Positions 26,044 to 35,816 of a stretch of 60,084 nt of DNA are shown here, in pieces. This DNA comes from Holophagaceae bacterium (GTDB lineage: Bacteria; Acidobacteriota; Holophagae; Holophagales; Holophagaceae): NCBI GenBank assembly GCA_025361125.1, contig JANYBM010000137.1, forward strand, positions 1 through 60,084, given 5' to 3'. The notes beneath the pieces were generated by a model. The model saw nothing but the letters and a program-made list of their open reading frames with translations. It ran no database searches and was not told the origin of the DNA. Both the position numbers and the translations under genes were made by a program. The first letter of the stretch is position 1. Each line of letters begins with the position of its first letter.

Positions 26044-27615
26044 TTATGCCTTCAAATCGCCGTTTTGCAGGGCGCTTTTCCGTGCGCCGTAAAGGAAATA
26101 GATCACCAGGCCAATAGCCAGCCACACCACGAAGCGAATCCAGGTCAGCCAGGGGAGGCCCAGGGCGAACCAGACGCAACCGATGATGCCCGCGGGCGCA
26201 AGCACCCACATGGCGGGCATCAGGAACTTCCGGGGCGCTTCGGGACGACGATGGCGCAGCAGCATCACAGCGATGCAGACGATGATAAAAGCGAACAGGG
26301 TTCCAATATTGGTAAGCTCCACGACTTCATCAATATTCAACAGCGCTGCGGGGATGGCCACGATGAAACCCGTGAGCACCGTCGCATTGGAGGGGGTCTT
26401 GAATTTCGGATGGATCTTTCCGAACCAGGGGCCCAATAGGCCATCGCGGCTCATGGACATGAAGATGCGGGGCTGACCCACCTGGTAGACCAACAGCGCA
26501 GCTGTGGTAGCGATGACGGCGCCGAAACTGATGACCGCGGCGATGGCGGTCATCTTGTGTTCGGTGAAAATGTAGGACAACGGATCGGCGATGCCACCCA
26601 ACTTGGTGTAATGCACCATGCCCGTAGTCACCAACGCCACGGCCACGTAGATGACGGTGCAAATGCCCAGGGACCAAAGAATGCCCAGCGGCAGATCCCG
26701 GCCCGGATTCCGGCATTCCTCGGCCGTGGTGCTCACCGCATCGAAGCCAATGAAGGCGAAGAAAATGATGGCCGCCCCCGCTTGAATCCCCTTGAACCCG
26801 TGAGGAATGAAGGGCTGCCAATTGGCTGGGGAGATGAACTGGATGCCGAGGCCCACCACCGTCAGCAGGATCACCACCTTGATCACCACCATAATGCTGT
26901 TGGCTCGCGCACTTTCCTTGATACCGATGTAGCAGAGCCACGTGATGAGTACTGTGATGATCACGGCCAGCAGATTGATGGTGATGGGAAAACCGCCAAG
27001 GGTGGGTGCGCTCTTGAGCACGTCCCAATTGGCAAAGGTGGCGGAGCCGTTCACTAGCCCGGCTTTGGCGTCCGCGAGCACATGCAGTTTCTGCGACAGG
27101 CCCAGGCTGTCCACACCCGCTCCCAGCTTCAGTGCGCTGCGGGGATCCATGGCCAGCCAACCGGGAATGTTCACATGGAAGACGTTCGAAAGAAAACTGC
27201 GCGCGTAGTCGCCCCAGGAAATGGCCACGGCCACATTGGACACGGCATATTCCAGCAGCAGGTCCCACCCAATGATCCAGGCCATGAGCTCGCCCAAGGT
27301 CGCATAGGCGTAGGTGTAGGCCGAGCCCGACACCGGAATCATGGAGGCCAGCTCCGCATAGGCCAAGGCCGTGAAGCCGCAGATCAATGCCACCAGCAGA
27401 ATGCTCAGTACCAGGCTGGGTCCCGCTGGCAAGCGACCGTCGGCCATGTTTCCAGCAGCCGCGGTGCCGATGCTCGAAAAAATGCCCGCGCCGATGATGG
27501 CGCCAATTCCGAACATCGCCAGATCAAAGGCGCCGAGGTTTTTCTTTAACTGATGTTCAGGCTCTTCGGCGGTGGCTTTGAGCTGTTCTAGGGATTTCGT
27601 ACGGAAAAAATTCAT
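26044..27615 (-). CDS. APC-family amino-acid permease (cationic amino-acid transporter type)
   Basis: A 523-residue membrane protein with 12 or more helices. After a polar N-terminus of about 28 residues comes LGAFDLAMFGIGAIIGAGIF, the APC helix 1 with its GAGIF substrate motif. FAFIGFDAVSTTAEECRNPGRDLPLGI is the helix 6-7 region characteristic of the CAT/YfnA branch, which mainly carries cationic or branched-chain amino acids. The end is EPRK-rich and cytoplasmic. AGGAAAG precedes the ATG. The exact substrate is unproven; arginine would suit the cyanophycin genes nearby, but that is speculation. Confidence 0.93.
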   Translation of the reverse strand: MNFFRTKSLEQLKATAEEPEHQLKKNLGAFDLAMFGIGAIIGAGIFSSIGTAAAGNMADGRLPAGPSLVLSILLVALICGFTALAYAELASMIPVSGSAYTYAYATLGELMAWIIGWDLLLEYAVSNVAVAISWGDYARSFLSNVFHVNIPGWLAMDPRSALKLGAGVDSLGLSQKLHVLADAKAGLVNGSATFANWDVLKSAPTLGGFPITINLLAVIITVLITWLCYIGIKESARANSIMVVIKVVILLTVVGLGIQFISPANWQPFIPHGFKGIQAGAAIIFFAFIGFDAVSTTAEECRNPGRDLPLGILWSLGICTVIYVAVALVTTGMVHYTKLGGIADPLSYIFTEHKMTAIAAVISFGAVIATTAALLVYQVGQPRIFMSMSRDGLLGPWFGKIHPKFKTPSNATVLTGFIVAIPAALLNIDEVVELTNIGTLFAFIIVCIAVMLLRHRRPEAPRKFLMPAMWVLAPAGIIGCVWFALGLPWLTWIRFVVWLAIGLVIYFLYGARKSALQNGDLKA

Positions 27616-27671
27616 ACGGGTCTTTCCTGAATCTGAAACGTTTCTTGGGGAAAGAACCAGGGTATCAGGTA

Positions 27672-27699
27672 GGCAGTGGGCTGTAGGCGGTAGGCTGTA
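27672..27699. repeat. Degenerate 7-bp tandem repeat, site b
   Basis: Four units in register: GGCAGTG, GGCTGTA, GGCGGTA, GGCTGTA. It lies between the permease start and the divergent DUF58 gene. Confidence 0.75.
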
Positions 27700-27767
27700 G
27701 GTGATCCAGCAGACGCCGCCTATGGCCGCACCATCAGCCCGCCACCCACAACCTAAAGCCCAAGCCC

Positions 27768-28751
27768 ATGTTCCTTTGGAAAGACCGCCGACTCCGCTTG
27801 AACCTCACCCGCCTGGGCATCCAATACCTGGTGGCACTCTTCCTTGTGGGTGCCTTTTCAGTCAATACCGGCAACAACCTGCTCTACGTGATCTTCTCCA
27901 TGATGCTCGGGCTCTTCCTGGTTTCGGGCTGGGTGAGCCGGGCGGCGCTCCAGGGTGTGAGCCTGGGTTCCCTGGAAGAGGGCAATCTTTTTGCGAGAGT
28001 GCGGGGCGGCCTGCGGCTCAAGCTCAAGGACAAAGTGCCCACGCGCATGAGGGCGGTGGAAGTCTACCTGGAAATGGAAGGGGGCCGGGTGGAACCAGGC
28101 TTTCTCGCTGGGGGTGAGCCTACCGGTGGTGAAGCCCTGATGGTGCTTCATGCGCGATGCGAGAAGCGCGGCTGGACAAATATTCATAGTCTCGAAATCC
28201 GCACGAGCTATCCGTTCGGTTTTGTCGAAAAATCCTATCGTTTCCCTCTCGATCAAAAGGTGCTTGTCCTGCCCCATCCCCGCACCAACATCCTGCCGCC
28301 GCGAGCGCCGAGGGGGGAGGTTCGCCACAACATTCCGGTGGCTGGTGAAAGCAGTCCAGAGGGTTCGCGCCCTTTGCGCCAGGGGGATTCACCCAGCCGC
28401 GTGCACTGGAAGCGCACAGCCCAGCGAGGGCACCCCTGGGTTCGTACGTTCGAAGGTGAACAGCCCGAAGGGTTGCACCTTCGCCTGGAATTGAAGAATT
28501 GGGGGCCCGGTCGGCCCTTTGAACGGGAACTGGAAAGGCTCTCGGGTGCCATCTTGCAGGCCAGGCTTCAGAAACGAGACGTTACGCTTGAGGTTTTCGG
28601 TGAGAAGGCCCGCCGCGAGGCCTTCGGTCATACCGCCTGTTGGCGTGCCCTGGCCATTTCTGAGCCTGAGGGTGCCAGAAATATTGCCCCCATCCTCGAT
28701 ACTGGTGGTTCACTTGACGTCCCGCTTCACGGAGGCGCCCATGCCTTTTGA
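27768..28751 (+). CDS. DUF58 family membrane protein
   Basis: A 327-residue protein with two N-terminal membrane helices (about 18-38 and 42-62), then a cytoplasmic part. The DUF58 core follows: TSYPFGFVEKS, a VLPHP segment, and the signature SPSRVHWKRTAQRG near residue 215. The family resembles a vWA-like fold and usually sits beside a MoxR ATPase and a transglutaminase gene. Neither is present here, so the gene seems to have left its usual cluster. The gene's last 11 bases overlap the cdd start. Confidence 0.88.
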   Translation: MFLWKDRRLRLNLTRLGIQYLVALFLVGAFSVNTGNNLLYVIFSMMLGLFLVSGWVSRAALQGVSLGSLEEGNLFARVRGGLRLKLKDKVPTRMRAVEVYLEMEGGRVEPGFLAGGEPTGGEALMVLHARCEKRGWTNIHSLEIRTSYPFGFVEKSYRFPLDQKVLVLPHPRTNILPPRAPRGEVRHNIPVAGESSPEGSRPLRQGDSPSRVHWKRTAQRGHPWVRTFEGEQPEGLHLRLELKNWGPGRPFERELERLSGAILQARLQKRDVTLEVFGEKARREAFGHTACWRALAISEPEGARNIAPILDTGGSLDVPLHGGAHAF

Positions 28752-29160
28752 AAATACAGATGCCCCAGAATGGGCACCGCTATTGGCAGCCGCCTGGACG
28801 GCCAGGGGTATGGCCCATGCGCCTTACTCTGATTTTCAGGTAGGGGCCGCACTGCTTCGAAAGAGCGGGGAAATGGTGGTCGGGTGCAATGTGGAAAATG
28901 CCAGTTACCCGATGTGTACCTGCGCCGAGCGCACGGCAGTTTGCGCTGCGGTGGCGGGAGGAATGAAGGAAGGCGAACTGGAAGCACTGGTCGTGGTCAC
29001 CGGAGCGGACACCCTTACCCCTCCCTGTGGGGCCTGCCGACAGGTCCTGGTGGAGTTTGCGGTTGACCTGCCCATTCTACTGGACAATGGCCGTCAAAAG
29101 TCCTTGCACCGTTTGAAAGACTTGCTTCCCGATGCCTTCACGGGCCGAAACCTAGGGTGA
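28741..29160 (+). CDS. cdd: Cytidine deaminase
   Basis: Converts cytidine and deoxycytidine to uridine forms in pyrimidine salvage. The 139-residue length fits the small tetrameric enzyme. It has YSDFQVGAAL and GCNVENASYP (substrate binding), Cys-Ala-Glu in TCAERTA (zinc ligand and proton shuttle), and PPCGACRQVL (two more zinc cysteines). The start at 28741 has GGAGG seven bases upstream. The gene overlaps the DUF58 gene end by 11 bp, so the two are coupled. Confidence 0.96.
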   Translation: MPFENTDAPEWAPLLAAAWTARGMAHAPYSDFQVGAALLRKSGEMVVGCNVENASYPMCTCAERTAVCAAVAGGMKEGELEALVVVTGADTLTPPCGACRQVLVEFAVDLPILLDNGRQKSLHRLKDLLPDAFTGRNLG

Positions 29161-29193
29161 TGCTTCCCTTCAAGGTCGCAGGCGTTAGCCCCC

Positions 29194-29222
29194 TTGTAGT
29201 AATCCGGGAGCCTTTCTACACT
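29194..29222 (+). promoter_or_regulatory. Possible sigma-70-type promoter before the TPR gene
   Basis: TTGTAG and TACACT are 17 bp apart, 26 bp before the ATG of the TPR gene. Each box matches the consensus only in part. Confidence 0.35.
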
Positions 29223-29247
29223 GACTTTAACTTCTGCTAGGCCACCC

Positions 29248-32157
29248 ATGTCCATTGATCGCGCCAAAGTCACCAAGGAAGCCGACAAATTATTGGCGGC
29301 GGGGCGCATTGACAAGGCCATCGAAGAGTATCGCAAGCTCTTGGACGACAAGCCCTCAGACCTGCCGCTGATGAATCGCATCGGGGATCTCTGTGTCCAG
29401 GCCAAACGCATCGGTGAAGCCATAGATATTTTCAAACGGCTGGGGATGACCTATGAGCGGGATGGTTTTACCCAGAAGGGCATCGCGGTTCTGAAGAAAG
29501 CGACGCGCCTGGCCCCCGACGATTTGGAGATGAGCGGGCGGCTGGCGGACCTGTATCGTCAGGTCGGGATGATCAAGGACGCCTTACAAGTCCATCTCTC
29601 CGTCGCGGAATTCTTCACCAAGAAAGGCCTCATCAAGCGGGCGCTAGAGGAATTCGCCAAGGTCGTGGAGCTGGATCCCAAAAACCTCAAGAACAAGGTG
29701 AAACTCGCGGACCTCTACAACAAAGAAGGCATGAAAGATCGCGCCGCTGCCATCTATCTGGAAGTTGCCGAAGCCCTGGCCATCGAGCAGATGCATACCG
29801 AGGCGAACCAGATTCTCGAGCGGGCCAAAGCCATGGTCAGCACGCCCCAGGTGTTCTTAACGCAAAGCCGCTTGGCGGTGATTCAGAAAGATCTCAGCGC
29901 CGCAGCCAGTCATTTACGGGAAGGCCTGACTGCCAATCCCCGCAGCAACGAATTGTTGGAGGCCCTGGCTGAAATCGAGATCCAAAGCAAGAATCCTGAC
30001 CGAGCCCTTGAGGCTCTTGGACAGATCCCCCAATTACCAGAAAAGGCACTTCAGCTTTGCGAGCGTGGTCTGCGGGATCTGTTGAAGGCCAATCGTGTTG
30101 AAGAAGGCCTGCGACTTTTCAAGCCCATCGGTCGTGAATTCGCGCGTCGCGGCATGGGCGACAGCGCCGCCAAGGCATTGAAGAACGCCCTTCAGGGCCA
30201 TTGGACCAGCGAAGCCTATATCCAGTTGGCCGAGATCGCCCATCAAAGTGGCAATCGCCAAGAACAGGGTGTTGCGCTCCAAAATGCCTACACTTTGGCT
30301 ACTCAACAGCGGGACTTGAATCTCGCCACCCATCTGGGCGAACAACTTCGAGCTCTGGGCCTGAACCCAGGCGATGCACCTGATTCACCACCCTCCACGC
30401 CAGGGATGCCCGCTTACTCCGATTCCATGGATAACACCCAGAGCGGTGGCAGGCCCAGCAACACCACCGAGATGGATCCGGTCAAGCAGTTGCAGATCCA
30501 GCAACTGGTTCGGGAAGCCGAAGCCCACACCCGCTCAAAATCCACTGATCGCGCCATTGAAGCCTATAAAAAGATTCTGGAATTGGATCCTGCCTTCGAC
30601 ATCGCCATTGATAAGATCGCCGAGATTCACAAGGCTTCCGGCATCCTCAGCCGCGTGCAGATGCATTACGTTCAGACGGCTCAGGTCCTCGTGGGGAAGG
30701 GTTTCAGGGCCAAGGCCATCGAATTGTTGGATCGCGCCGAACAAATGTTCCCTGGCTCCACGCGCTTGCATCGGCGGACCTTGGGACTTGTTGACCCGGC
30801 CGTAGCTGCAGCGCCTCCGGGGATTGCACCGCCATCCCCCAAACCAGGCATTGCTCCAGCTGCGGTCGCCCCACGCCCGGATCCTTTCTCTGCGAATCCG
30901 CCCAGCTCGGAGTCCATCGCCCTGGGACCACCTCCAAGTGAATCGCTGGGTGGTGTTCCGCTGAATTCGCTGTTACCTCCAGAAACCTCTGGTGGAATTG
31001 AGCCCTCGCCAGAGCTGCTTATCCCGCTGGATTTGCCCGGTGACCTTCCCATTACCCCCCCACCCGCACCTTTTTTAGCACCGGCGGCACCTCTTTCTCC
31101 GGTCGGTTTCGGCTCCGCGGAATCCATCCCTTTCAACCTCCCGACACCCACGGATTCCATGGACTTCATGGCTGACCTGGACTTGGGCGCGGCTCCATCC
31201 TTTGGTTCCACGGTTTCTTCACCCTTCGATTTCATTCCTCCAGAGCCGGAAGCCTTGAGTGTCCCCCCGGCTCCACCTCCCGTTGCTTTTGATGAACAGA
31301 TTTCAGCCTTGCCGACCATGCCCATGCCACTCATGCCGATGGCCGTGGGAGGAATCCTGGGAACGAGCGGCGAGCCCCCTACCCTGCCTGGCTTTCCGAT
31401 CCCCGAGGGTTTTCACGAAGCAATTCCCGCCACCGGCCCTGTGGTTGATGATGAACTCTCATCGCTGCTTTCCGACATTGATTTTCAGCTGGACTACGGC
31501 AGCCCCGATGAAGCCAAGGAAGAAATTGAAGCCGCACTTCTGCACTACCAGGATCACCCAGAATTACTGTCCCGGCTGCAACGTGCGGATGAAAACCTTC
31601 GAAAGATCGGTCTTGAGGCTAAATCCAAAGAGGATGACGACTTCAGTCACTCATTCTTCGATCTCACCGATGTGCTTGGAGACGCCCTGCTGGAAACCGG
31701 CGAGGGTGAGGAAATGCACGACGCCACCAACGTCGTGGAGAAAGTACAGAGCGTGGATGAGCTTTTTTCGGCCTTCCGCGATGGCGTCGAAAAACAGGTG
31801 CAGGGCGACGACTACGACACCCATTACAACCTGGGCATCGCCTACAAGGAAATGATGCTGCTCGAGCCCGCAGTTGAAGAATTCAAGAAAGCCATGGTTG
31901 ATCCAGAGCGAACCCAGGAATGCTGCTCCATGCTCAGCATTTGCGAACTCGAACTGGGCAACCAGGAGACCGCCATCGAATGGCTGAACCAGGGCATCCA
32001 TGCGCCGGGCTTCCCCCCTGAAGACAGCATCGGACTGCGCTATGACCTTGGTGAATTGTTCGCGTCCATGGGCCGTAAAGAGGAAGCCATGATTGAATTC
32101 AAGGCCGTCCATGACATGGACCCGGAGTATCGAGAAGTGGCAGCGCGGCTGGGCTGA
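29248..32157 (+). CDS. Large tetratricopeptide-repeat protein
   Basis: A 969-residue cytoplasmic protein with no signal. N-terminal TPR array (about 1-370, starting with KEADKLLAAGRIDKAIEEYRKLL), a short low-complexity linker (375-410), a second TPR block (415-515), a Pro/Ser-rich disordered stretch (about 520-740), and a C-terminal TPR block (745-969). It is likely a scaffold. Similar long TPR proteins in myxobacteria and Acidobacteria are tied to motility or gliding regulation, but nothing here proves that. The unusual point is the 200-residue Pro-rich hinge between two TPR superhelices. Confidence 0.88.
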   Translation: MSIDRAKVTKEADKLLAAGRIDKAIEEYRKLLDDKPSDLPLMNRIGDLCVQAKRIGEAIDIFKRLGMTYERDGFTQKGIAVLKKATRLAPDDLEMSGRLADLYRQVGMIKDALQVHLSVAEFFTKKGLIKRALEEFAKVVELDPKNLKNKVKLADLYNKEGMKDRAAAIYLEVAEALAIEQMHTEANQILERAKAMVSTPQVFLTQSRLAVIQKDLSAAASHLREGLTANPRSNELLEALAEIEIQSKNPDRALEALGQIPQLPEKALQLCERGLRDLLKANRVEEGLRLFKPIGREFARRGMGDSAAKALKNALQGHWTSEAYIQLAEIAHQSGNRQEQGVALQNAYTLATQQRDLNLATHLGEQLRALGLNPGDAPDSPPSTPGMPAYSDSMDNTQSGGRPSNTTEMDPVKQLQIQQLVREAEAHTRSKSTDRAIEAYKKILELDPAFDIAIDKIAEIHKASGILSRVQMHYVQTAQVLVGKGFRAKAIELLDRAEQMFPGSTRLHRRTLGLVDPAVAAAPPGIAPPSPKPGIAPAAVAPRPDPFSANPPSSESIALGPPPSESLGGVPLNSLLPPETSGGIEPSPELLIPLDLPGDLPITPPPAPFLAPAAPLSPVGFGSAESIPFNLPTPTDSMDFMADLDLGAAPSFGSTVSSPFDFIPPEPEALSVPPAPPPVAFDEQISALPTMPMPLMPMAVGGILGTSGEPPTLPGFPIPEGFHEAIPATGPVVDDELSSLLSDIDFQLDYGSPDEAKEEIEAALLHYQDHPELLSRLQRADENLRKIGLEAKSKEDDDFSHSFFDLTDVLGDALLETGEGEEMHDATNVVEKVQSVDELFSAFRDGVEKQVQGDDYDTHYNLGIAYKEMMLLEPAVEEFKKAMVDPERTQECCSMLSICELELGNQETAIEWLNQGIHAPGFPPEDSIGLRYDLGELFASMGRKEEAMIEFKAVHDMDPEYREVAARLG

Positions 32158-32169
32158 GGCAGGTTGCAA

Positions 32170-32204
32170 GCACTGAGGAATGCGGAATGAGCGTTGAGGC
32201 ATGA
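32170..32204. repeat. Degenerate 7-bp tandem repeat, site c
   Basis: Five units in register, including GCACTGA, GGAATGA, GCGTTGA and GGCATGA. It starts 13 bp after the TPR gene stop. Confidence 0.6.
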
Positions 32205-32230
32205 AGCAGCGGCCTGTCTTTTAACTCAAG

Positions 32231-33157
32231 TCAACCTTCATACTTCATGCCAGACGCACCCCATGGCTGCAGGGCCTGGAGCGCGCTCTGTACGGCCTTC
32301 CCAGAGCGTTGGAGATGCGTAAGCTCAATCGCTTGTCCATCACCCGCAGTGAGCCAGGCCCCCTCCTTATTCCAACGCAACGTGCCCGGTGCATCGTTGC
32401 TGGTGGTAATGGAGCCAATGGCGATCACCTTGAGCGTTTGGGCTTCCAACCTCAACTCAGCGCCTGGCCAGGGCTGCAGGGCACGGATGCGGCGATGTAG
32501 TTCCAGCGCAGGTCTGGATGGGTCAAGGCGCGCCATTTCCTTGGTGAGTTTAGGGGCGAACGTGGCGCCTGGGTGATCTTGCGCTTGGGGATGGGCTGTT
32601 CCACCCAGCAGCGATGGCAGGTAGTTATCTAACAACTCCGCCGCATCCCCGGACAATTGCCCAAGCAGCGTTTCCGAAGTGTCCTGCATCGTGATGGGGC
32701 GTTGGCAAATGGCCAATACTGGGCCTTCATCAAGGCCTTGGGTCAACCGCATGAGGCTCACGCCCGTTGCGTCGTCCCCGCCCATGATGGCGTGATTCAC
32801 GGGCGCGGCCCCACGCCAGCGGGGCAGTAGGGAGAAATGAAGATTCCATACACCCAGCCTGCACGAATCCAACATCCAGGAAGGCAGGATGTGTCCGTAG
32901 GCCACCACGATAGCCAGATCTATGCTTAGTGAGTCCCAAAGCACCTTTATTGCTTCGGACTTCCACCGCACCGGCTGATGAATGGTGATGCCCAGCTCAA
33001 GAGCGGCCAATTTCACGGGCGGCGCTGTGAGCACACGACCTCTTCCGGTGGGACGATCGGGATTGCAGAAAACCGCCTGCACCGGATGAGCCCTTGCCAA
33101 AGCGAGGAGCACCGGAACGGCGACCTGGGGCGTACCCAGAAAGGCGATGCGTATCAC
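32231..33157 (-). CDS. fmt: Methionyl-tRNA formyltransferase
   Basis: Formylates initiator Met-tRNA from 10-formyl-THF. The 308 residues give the usual two domains. The N-terminal transferase has AFLGTPQVAVPVL and the active-site NLHFSLLPRWRGAAPV segment, plus GVSLMRLTQGLDEGPV. A C-terminal OB-like domain starts near residue 205. It overlaps the end of def by four bases (ATGA), the classic def-fmt pair. Confidence 0.97.
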   Translation of the reverse strand: MIRIAFLGTPQVAVPVLLALARAHPVQAVFCNPDRPTGRGRVLTAPPVKLAALELGITIHQPVRWKSEAIKVLWDSLSIDLAIVVAYGHILPSWMLDSCRLGVWNLHFSLLPRWRGAAPVNHAIMGGDDATGVSLMRLTQGLDEGPVLAICQRPITMQDTSETLLGQLSGDAAELLDNYLPSLLGGTAHPQAQDHPGATFAPKLTKEMARLDPSRPALELHRRIRALQPWPGAELRLEAQTLKVIAIGSITTSNDAPGTLRWNKEGAWLTAGDGQAIELTHLQRSGKAVQSALQALQPWGASGMKYEG

Positions 33158-33660
33158 GAGGGTTTGTGCTGCTTTTGATATCTTCGTTTGATGACTTGGC
33201 GTTTCACAGGGCCAAAATACTCCACGAAGAGTCTGCCCCTCAGGTGATCTACTTCATGGCAAAAGGCCCGAGCCATAAGATCTTCACCACAAATCTCGGT
33301 CCAGGTGCCATCGGGTCGGCGGGTCTTGATCGTGACTTTTTTGGGACGTTCCAGCACTTCATGGATCCCCGGAATGGACAGGCACCCCTCTGGGCCTATT
33401 TGACTGCCTTCCTGCTTGGTGATCTCAGGATTGATGAGTATGAGCTTCTGGGCCGGGTCCTCTCCGCAGGAGCAATCAATCACGGCGATATTGAGATTCA
33501 CCCCCACCTGGGGGGCCGCCAATCCAACCCCTTCTTCATCCAACGCGGTCTCGAACAAGTCCACCACCAGCTGATCCAACTCTGGGGACCAGGCGTCCAC
33601 ATCGGCGCTGTTCAGCTTTAATCGGGGGTCACCCCAGGTGAGTATGGGTCGGACAGCCAT
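33154..33660 (-). CDS. def: Peptide deformylase
   Basis: Removes the formyl group from nascent proteins. The 168-residue length is normal. All three family motifs are present: GVGLAAPQVG, EGCLSIPG (metal Cys) and HEVDHLRG (metal His pair and catalytic Glu). It is first in the def-fmt operon, overlapping fmt by ATGA, and divergent from the PpiD-like gene. Confidence 0.97.
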   Translation of the reverse strand: MAVRPILTWGDPRLKLNSADVDAWSPELDQLVVDLFETALDEEGVGLAAPQVGVNLNIAVIDCSCGEDPAQKLILINPEITKQEGSQIGPEGCLSIPGIHEVLERPKKVTIKTRRPDGTWTEICGEDLMARAFCHEVDHLRGRLFVEYFGPVKRQVIKRRYQKQHKPS

Positions 33661-33790
33661 GCATTCCTCGATCTTTCAGCTTAAGAGAGGAGCGAAGCTT
33701 TGATAAGCTTGAAGATTCGGGCCAGTGGCCTTCCGCTCCGCGGTTCATCGGAGCACTTGAGTTATTGCCCTACTCCAGGAGAGCCCCTTC

Positions 33791-35713
33791 ATGCTCCGTA
33801 ATTTTCGAAAAACCTTTCAAGGCAACAAGGCGCCCACCGCGTTCATGATGATCCTCACGTTGGCAGGCATGGTGGCCTACCTTGCTCCAAGCGGCAAGCC
33901 CGAGGCGGCTGACAATGTGGTTGCGAGAGTCTACGGTCACGAAGTCCTCAAAGGTGACTGGGACCTCAACACCCTCTACATCCAGCGCGGCATGGGCGAA
34001 AAGGCCCGAACAGACGAAGGGCTGGCCTATGCCCAAAGCACTGCGCTGCGCATGCTCATCGACAAAGCCCTCAAGGAAGAGCAGGCGGATCGCCACCATG
34101 TGGTCATTACGGACCAGGAAGTGCGCGAAGATCTCACCTCCACACTCAAGCGCTACGAGTTCTTCAAGAATCCAGATGGCACCCTGCGGCCCCTCCCCGA
34201 GATTGACCGAATTTTGCAGGCCAGCCAGACCTCGCTTCGAGAATTTGAGAAGCAGTCCAAGGAGCGTTTGGTCTTGCAAAAGCTCAATGCCCAGATGGCC
34301 AGTGAAATGCCAGTGGATGCGGCCTGGATCAATTTGGAAAATCGCGCGCGCAACGAAAAAATAAGTATCGAAGTGGTTGCCCTGACACCAGACCCCGCCA
34401 CCGTGCAGGATCCTGGCGACGCCAAGCTGGAGAGCTATCTCAAGGAATCGGGCCCCAGGTTCCAACAGGGTCCCCGCCGGGTGATCCAGTTCGTTACCCT
34501 GGACCTGGCTTCATTTGGGACCACGTTGAATCCTGATGACTCGGCGCTCAAGGCCGCCTATGAATCCAAGAAGGCTGAGTATTCGGAGTTGAAGGCCAGC
34601 CATATCCTGTTCAAGGCCACCACCGATGAGGAATTCGCCGCCGCCACCGAGAAGGCCAAACAGCTGCGCCAGGATCTGCTTAAAGGTGCCGATTTCTCGA
34701 AAAAGGCTGAAGCCTTGAGTGAGGATCCTTCCGCCAAGGGCAACAAAGGTGATCTTGGCTGGTTCAAATCCGGGCAGATGGTGAAGCCTTTCGAAGATGC
34801 CGCCAATGCGTTGAAGGAAGGCGAATTCAGCCAGCCTGTACGCACCAATTTTGGTATCCACATCATCCGGTTGGATGGCCGTCGCACGAAAACCTTCGAG
34901 GATGTGAAAGAGACCTTGCGCGCCGGTCTCGTAAAGGAACGCTTTTCGAATCGGGCCAAAGAGAAGTTGGCCCAGTTGCGCAAGCGCACCGGCAACCGTG
35001 GGGACCTGAACGCTGCGGCCCGAGCCATGGATCTGCAAGTGAAGACCAGCAAACCGCTGCTGAAGGACCCAACCACCCAAATCGAAGGTATAGGGGGTAT
35101 GGGCTTCGCCGGCATGCTGGTGAATGAAGTCTTCAAGCTCAGTGTGGGTGAGGTTTCGAAGGCCCAGGAAGTGGGCAGCTCTTTGGTGGTTTTCAAGGTG
35201 GTTTCGGAACTGCCTAGCGCCGTGCCGGCCCTGAAAGAGATCCGGGTGAAAGTATTGGATTCCTGGAAGGCGGCGGAAGCCAAGCGGCTGCTGTTGGAAC
35301 ATGCCACTGCACAGCTCAAAAGTGGTGACCTTAAGGCTCTGGGAGAAGTGAAATCCACTCCGGACACAACCGTGAAGGCCTATCCAGAGGCCGCGTCCAG
35401 CAGCATCCGCAAAGAACTTCTGGCCACTGCCGTAGGTCAGATCAGCGCCCCGGTATGGGGTAATGACGGCAAGCTGTGGATCGGGAAAGTCATCGCCCGC
35501 ATTCCTGCCCCCGAGATGAATTTTCAGCAGCGCCGCGCTTTACTGGAAGAGTTGCAAAAGCAACTTGTCACCAAGCAACTCGACAACGAATCGCTCTACC
35601 TGGAATCAGAAGGCAAACTCCGTCCAGGTTTCAGCTCCCTTTGGGGTCGCCTCGGCGGCATCTGGATCAATCCCAACATCGGGCCGCCAGAGCAAGGCGA
35701 TCTCGGGGAATAA
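33791..35713 (+). CDS. Membrane-anchored SurA/PpiD-type peptidyl-prolyl isomerase
   Basis: A 640-residue foldase with one N-terminal membrane helix (about 16-34) and a large periplasmic part. A SurA_N-like helical region (about 45-200) is followed by a parvulin rotamase domain (about 265-365) with ASHILFK, AKGNKGDLGWF and TNFGIHIIRLDG. A second helical and parvulin-like region reaches the C-terminus. The topology matches PpiD, which helps outer-membrane and exported proteins fold after the Sec channel. CCAGGAG lies 10 bp before the ATG. Confidence 0.9.
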   Translation: MLRNFRKTFQGNKAPTAFMMILTLAGMVAYLAPSGKPEAADNVVARVYGHEVLKGDWDLNTLYIQRGMGEKARTDEGLAYAQSTALRMLIDKALKEEQADRHHVVITDQEVREDLTSTLKRYEFFKNPDGTLRPLPEIDRILQASQTSLREFEKQSKERLVLQKLNAQMASEMPVDAAWINLENRARNEKISIEVVALTPDPATVQDPGDAKLESYLKESGPRFQQGPRRVIQFVTLDLASFGTTLNPDDSALKAAYESKKAEYSELKASHILFKATTDEEFAAATEKAKQLRQDLLKGADFSKKAEALSEDPSAKGNKGDLGWFKSGQMVKPFEDAANALKEGEFSQPVRTNFGIHIIRLDGRRTKTFEDVKETLRAGLVKERFSNRAKEKLAQLRKRTGNRGDLNAAARAMDLQVKTSKPLLKDPTTQIEGIGGMGFAGMLVNEVFKLSVGEVSKAQEVGSSLVVFKVVSELPSAVPALKEIRVKVLDSWKAAEAKRLLLEHATAQLKSGDLKALGEVKSTPDTTVKAYPEAASSSIRKELLATAVGQISAPVWGNDGKLWIGKVIARIPAPEMNFQQRRALLEELQKQLVTKQLDNESLYLESEGKLRPGFSSLWGRLGGIWINPNIGPPEQGDLGE

Positions 35714-35816
35714 GGTTGCCAGGACTGGGATACGCGGCATGAGGCGTAGGTCTCCGGCGCGTGATTGGATGCCGGGACTCAGACCGCTACCTTGATGAAC
35801 CGCTAGACCTGACTAC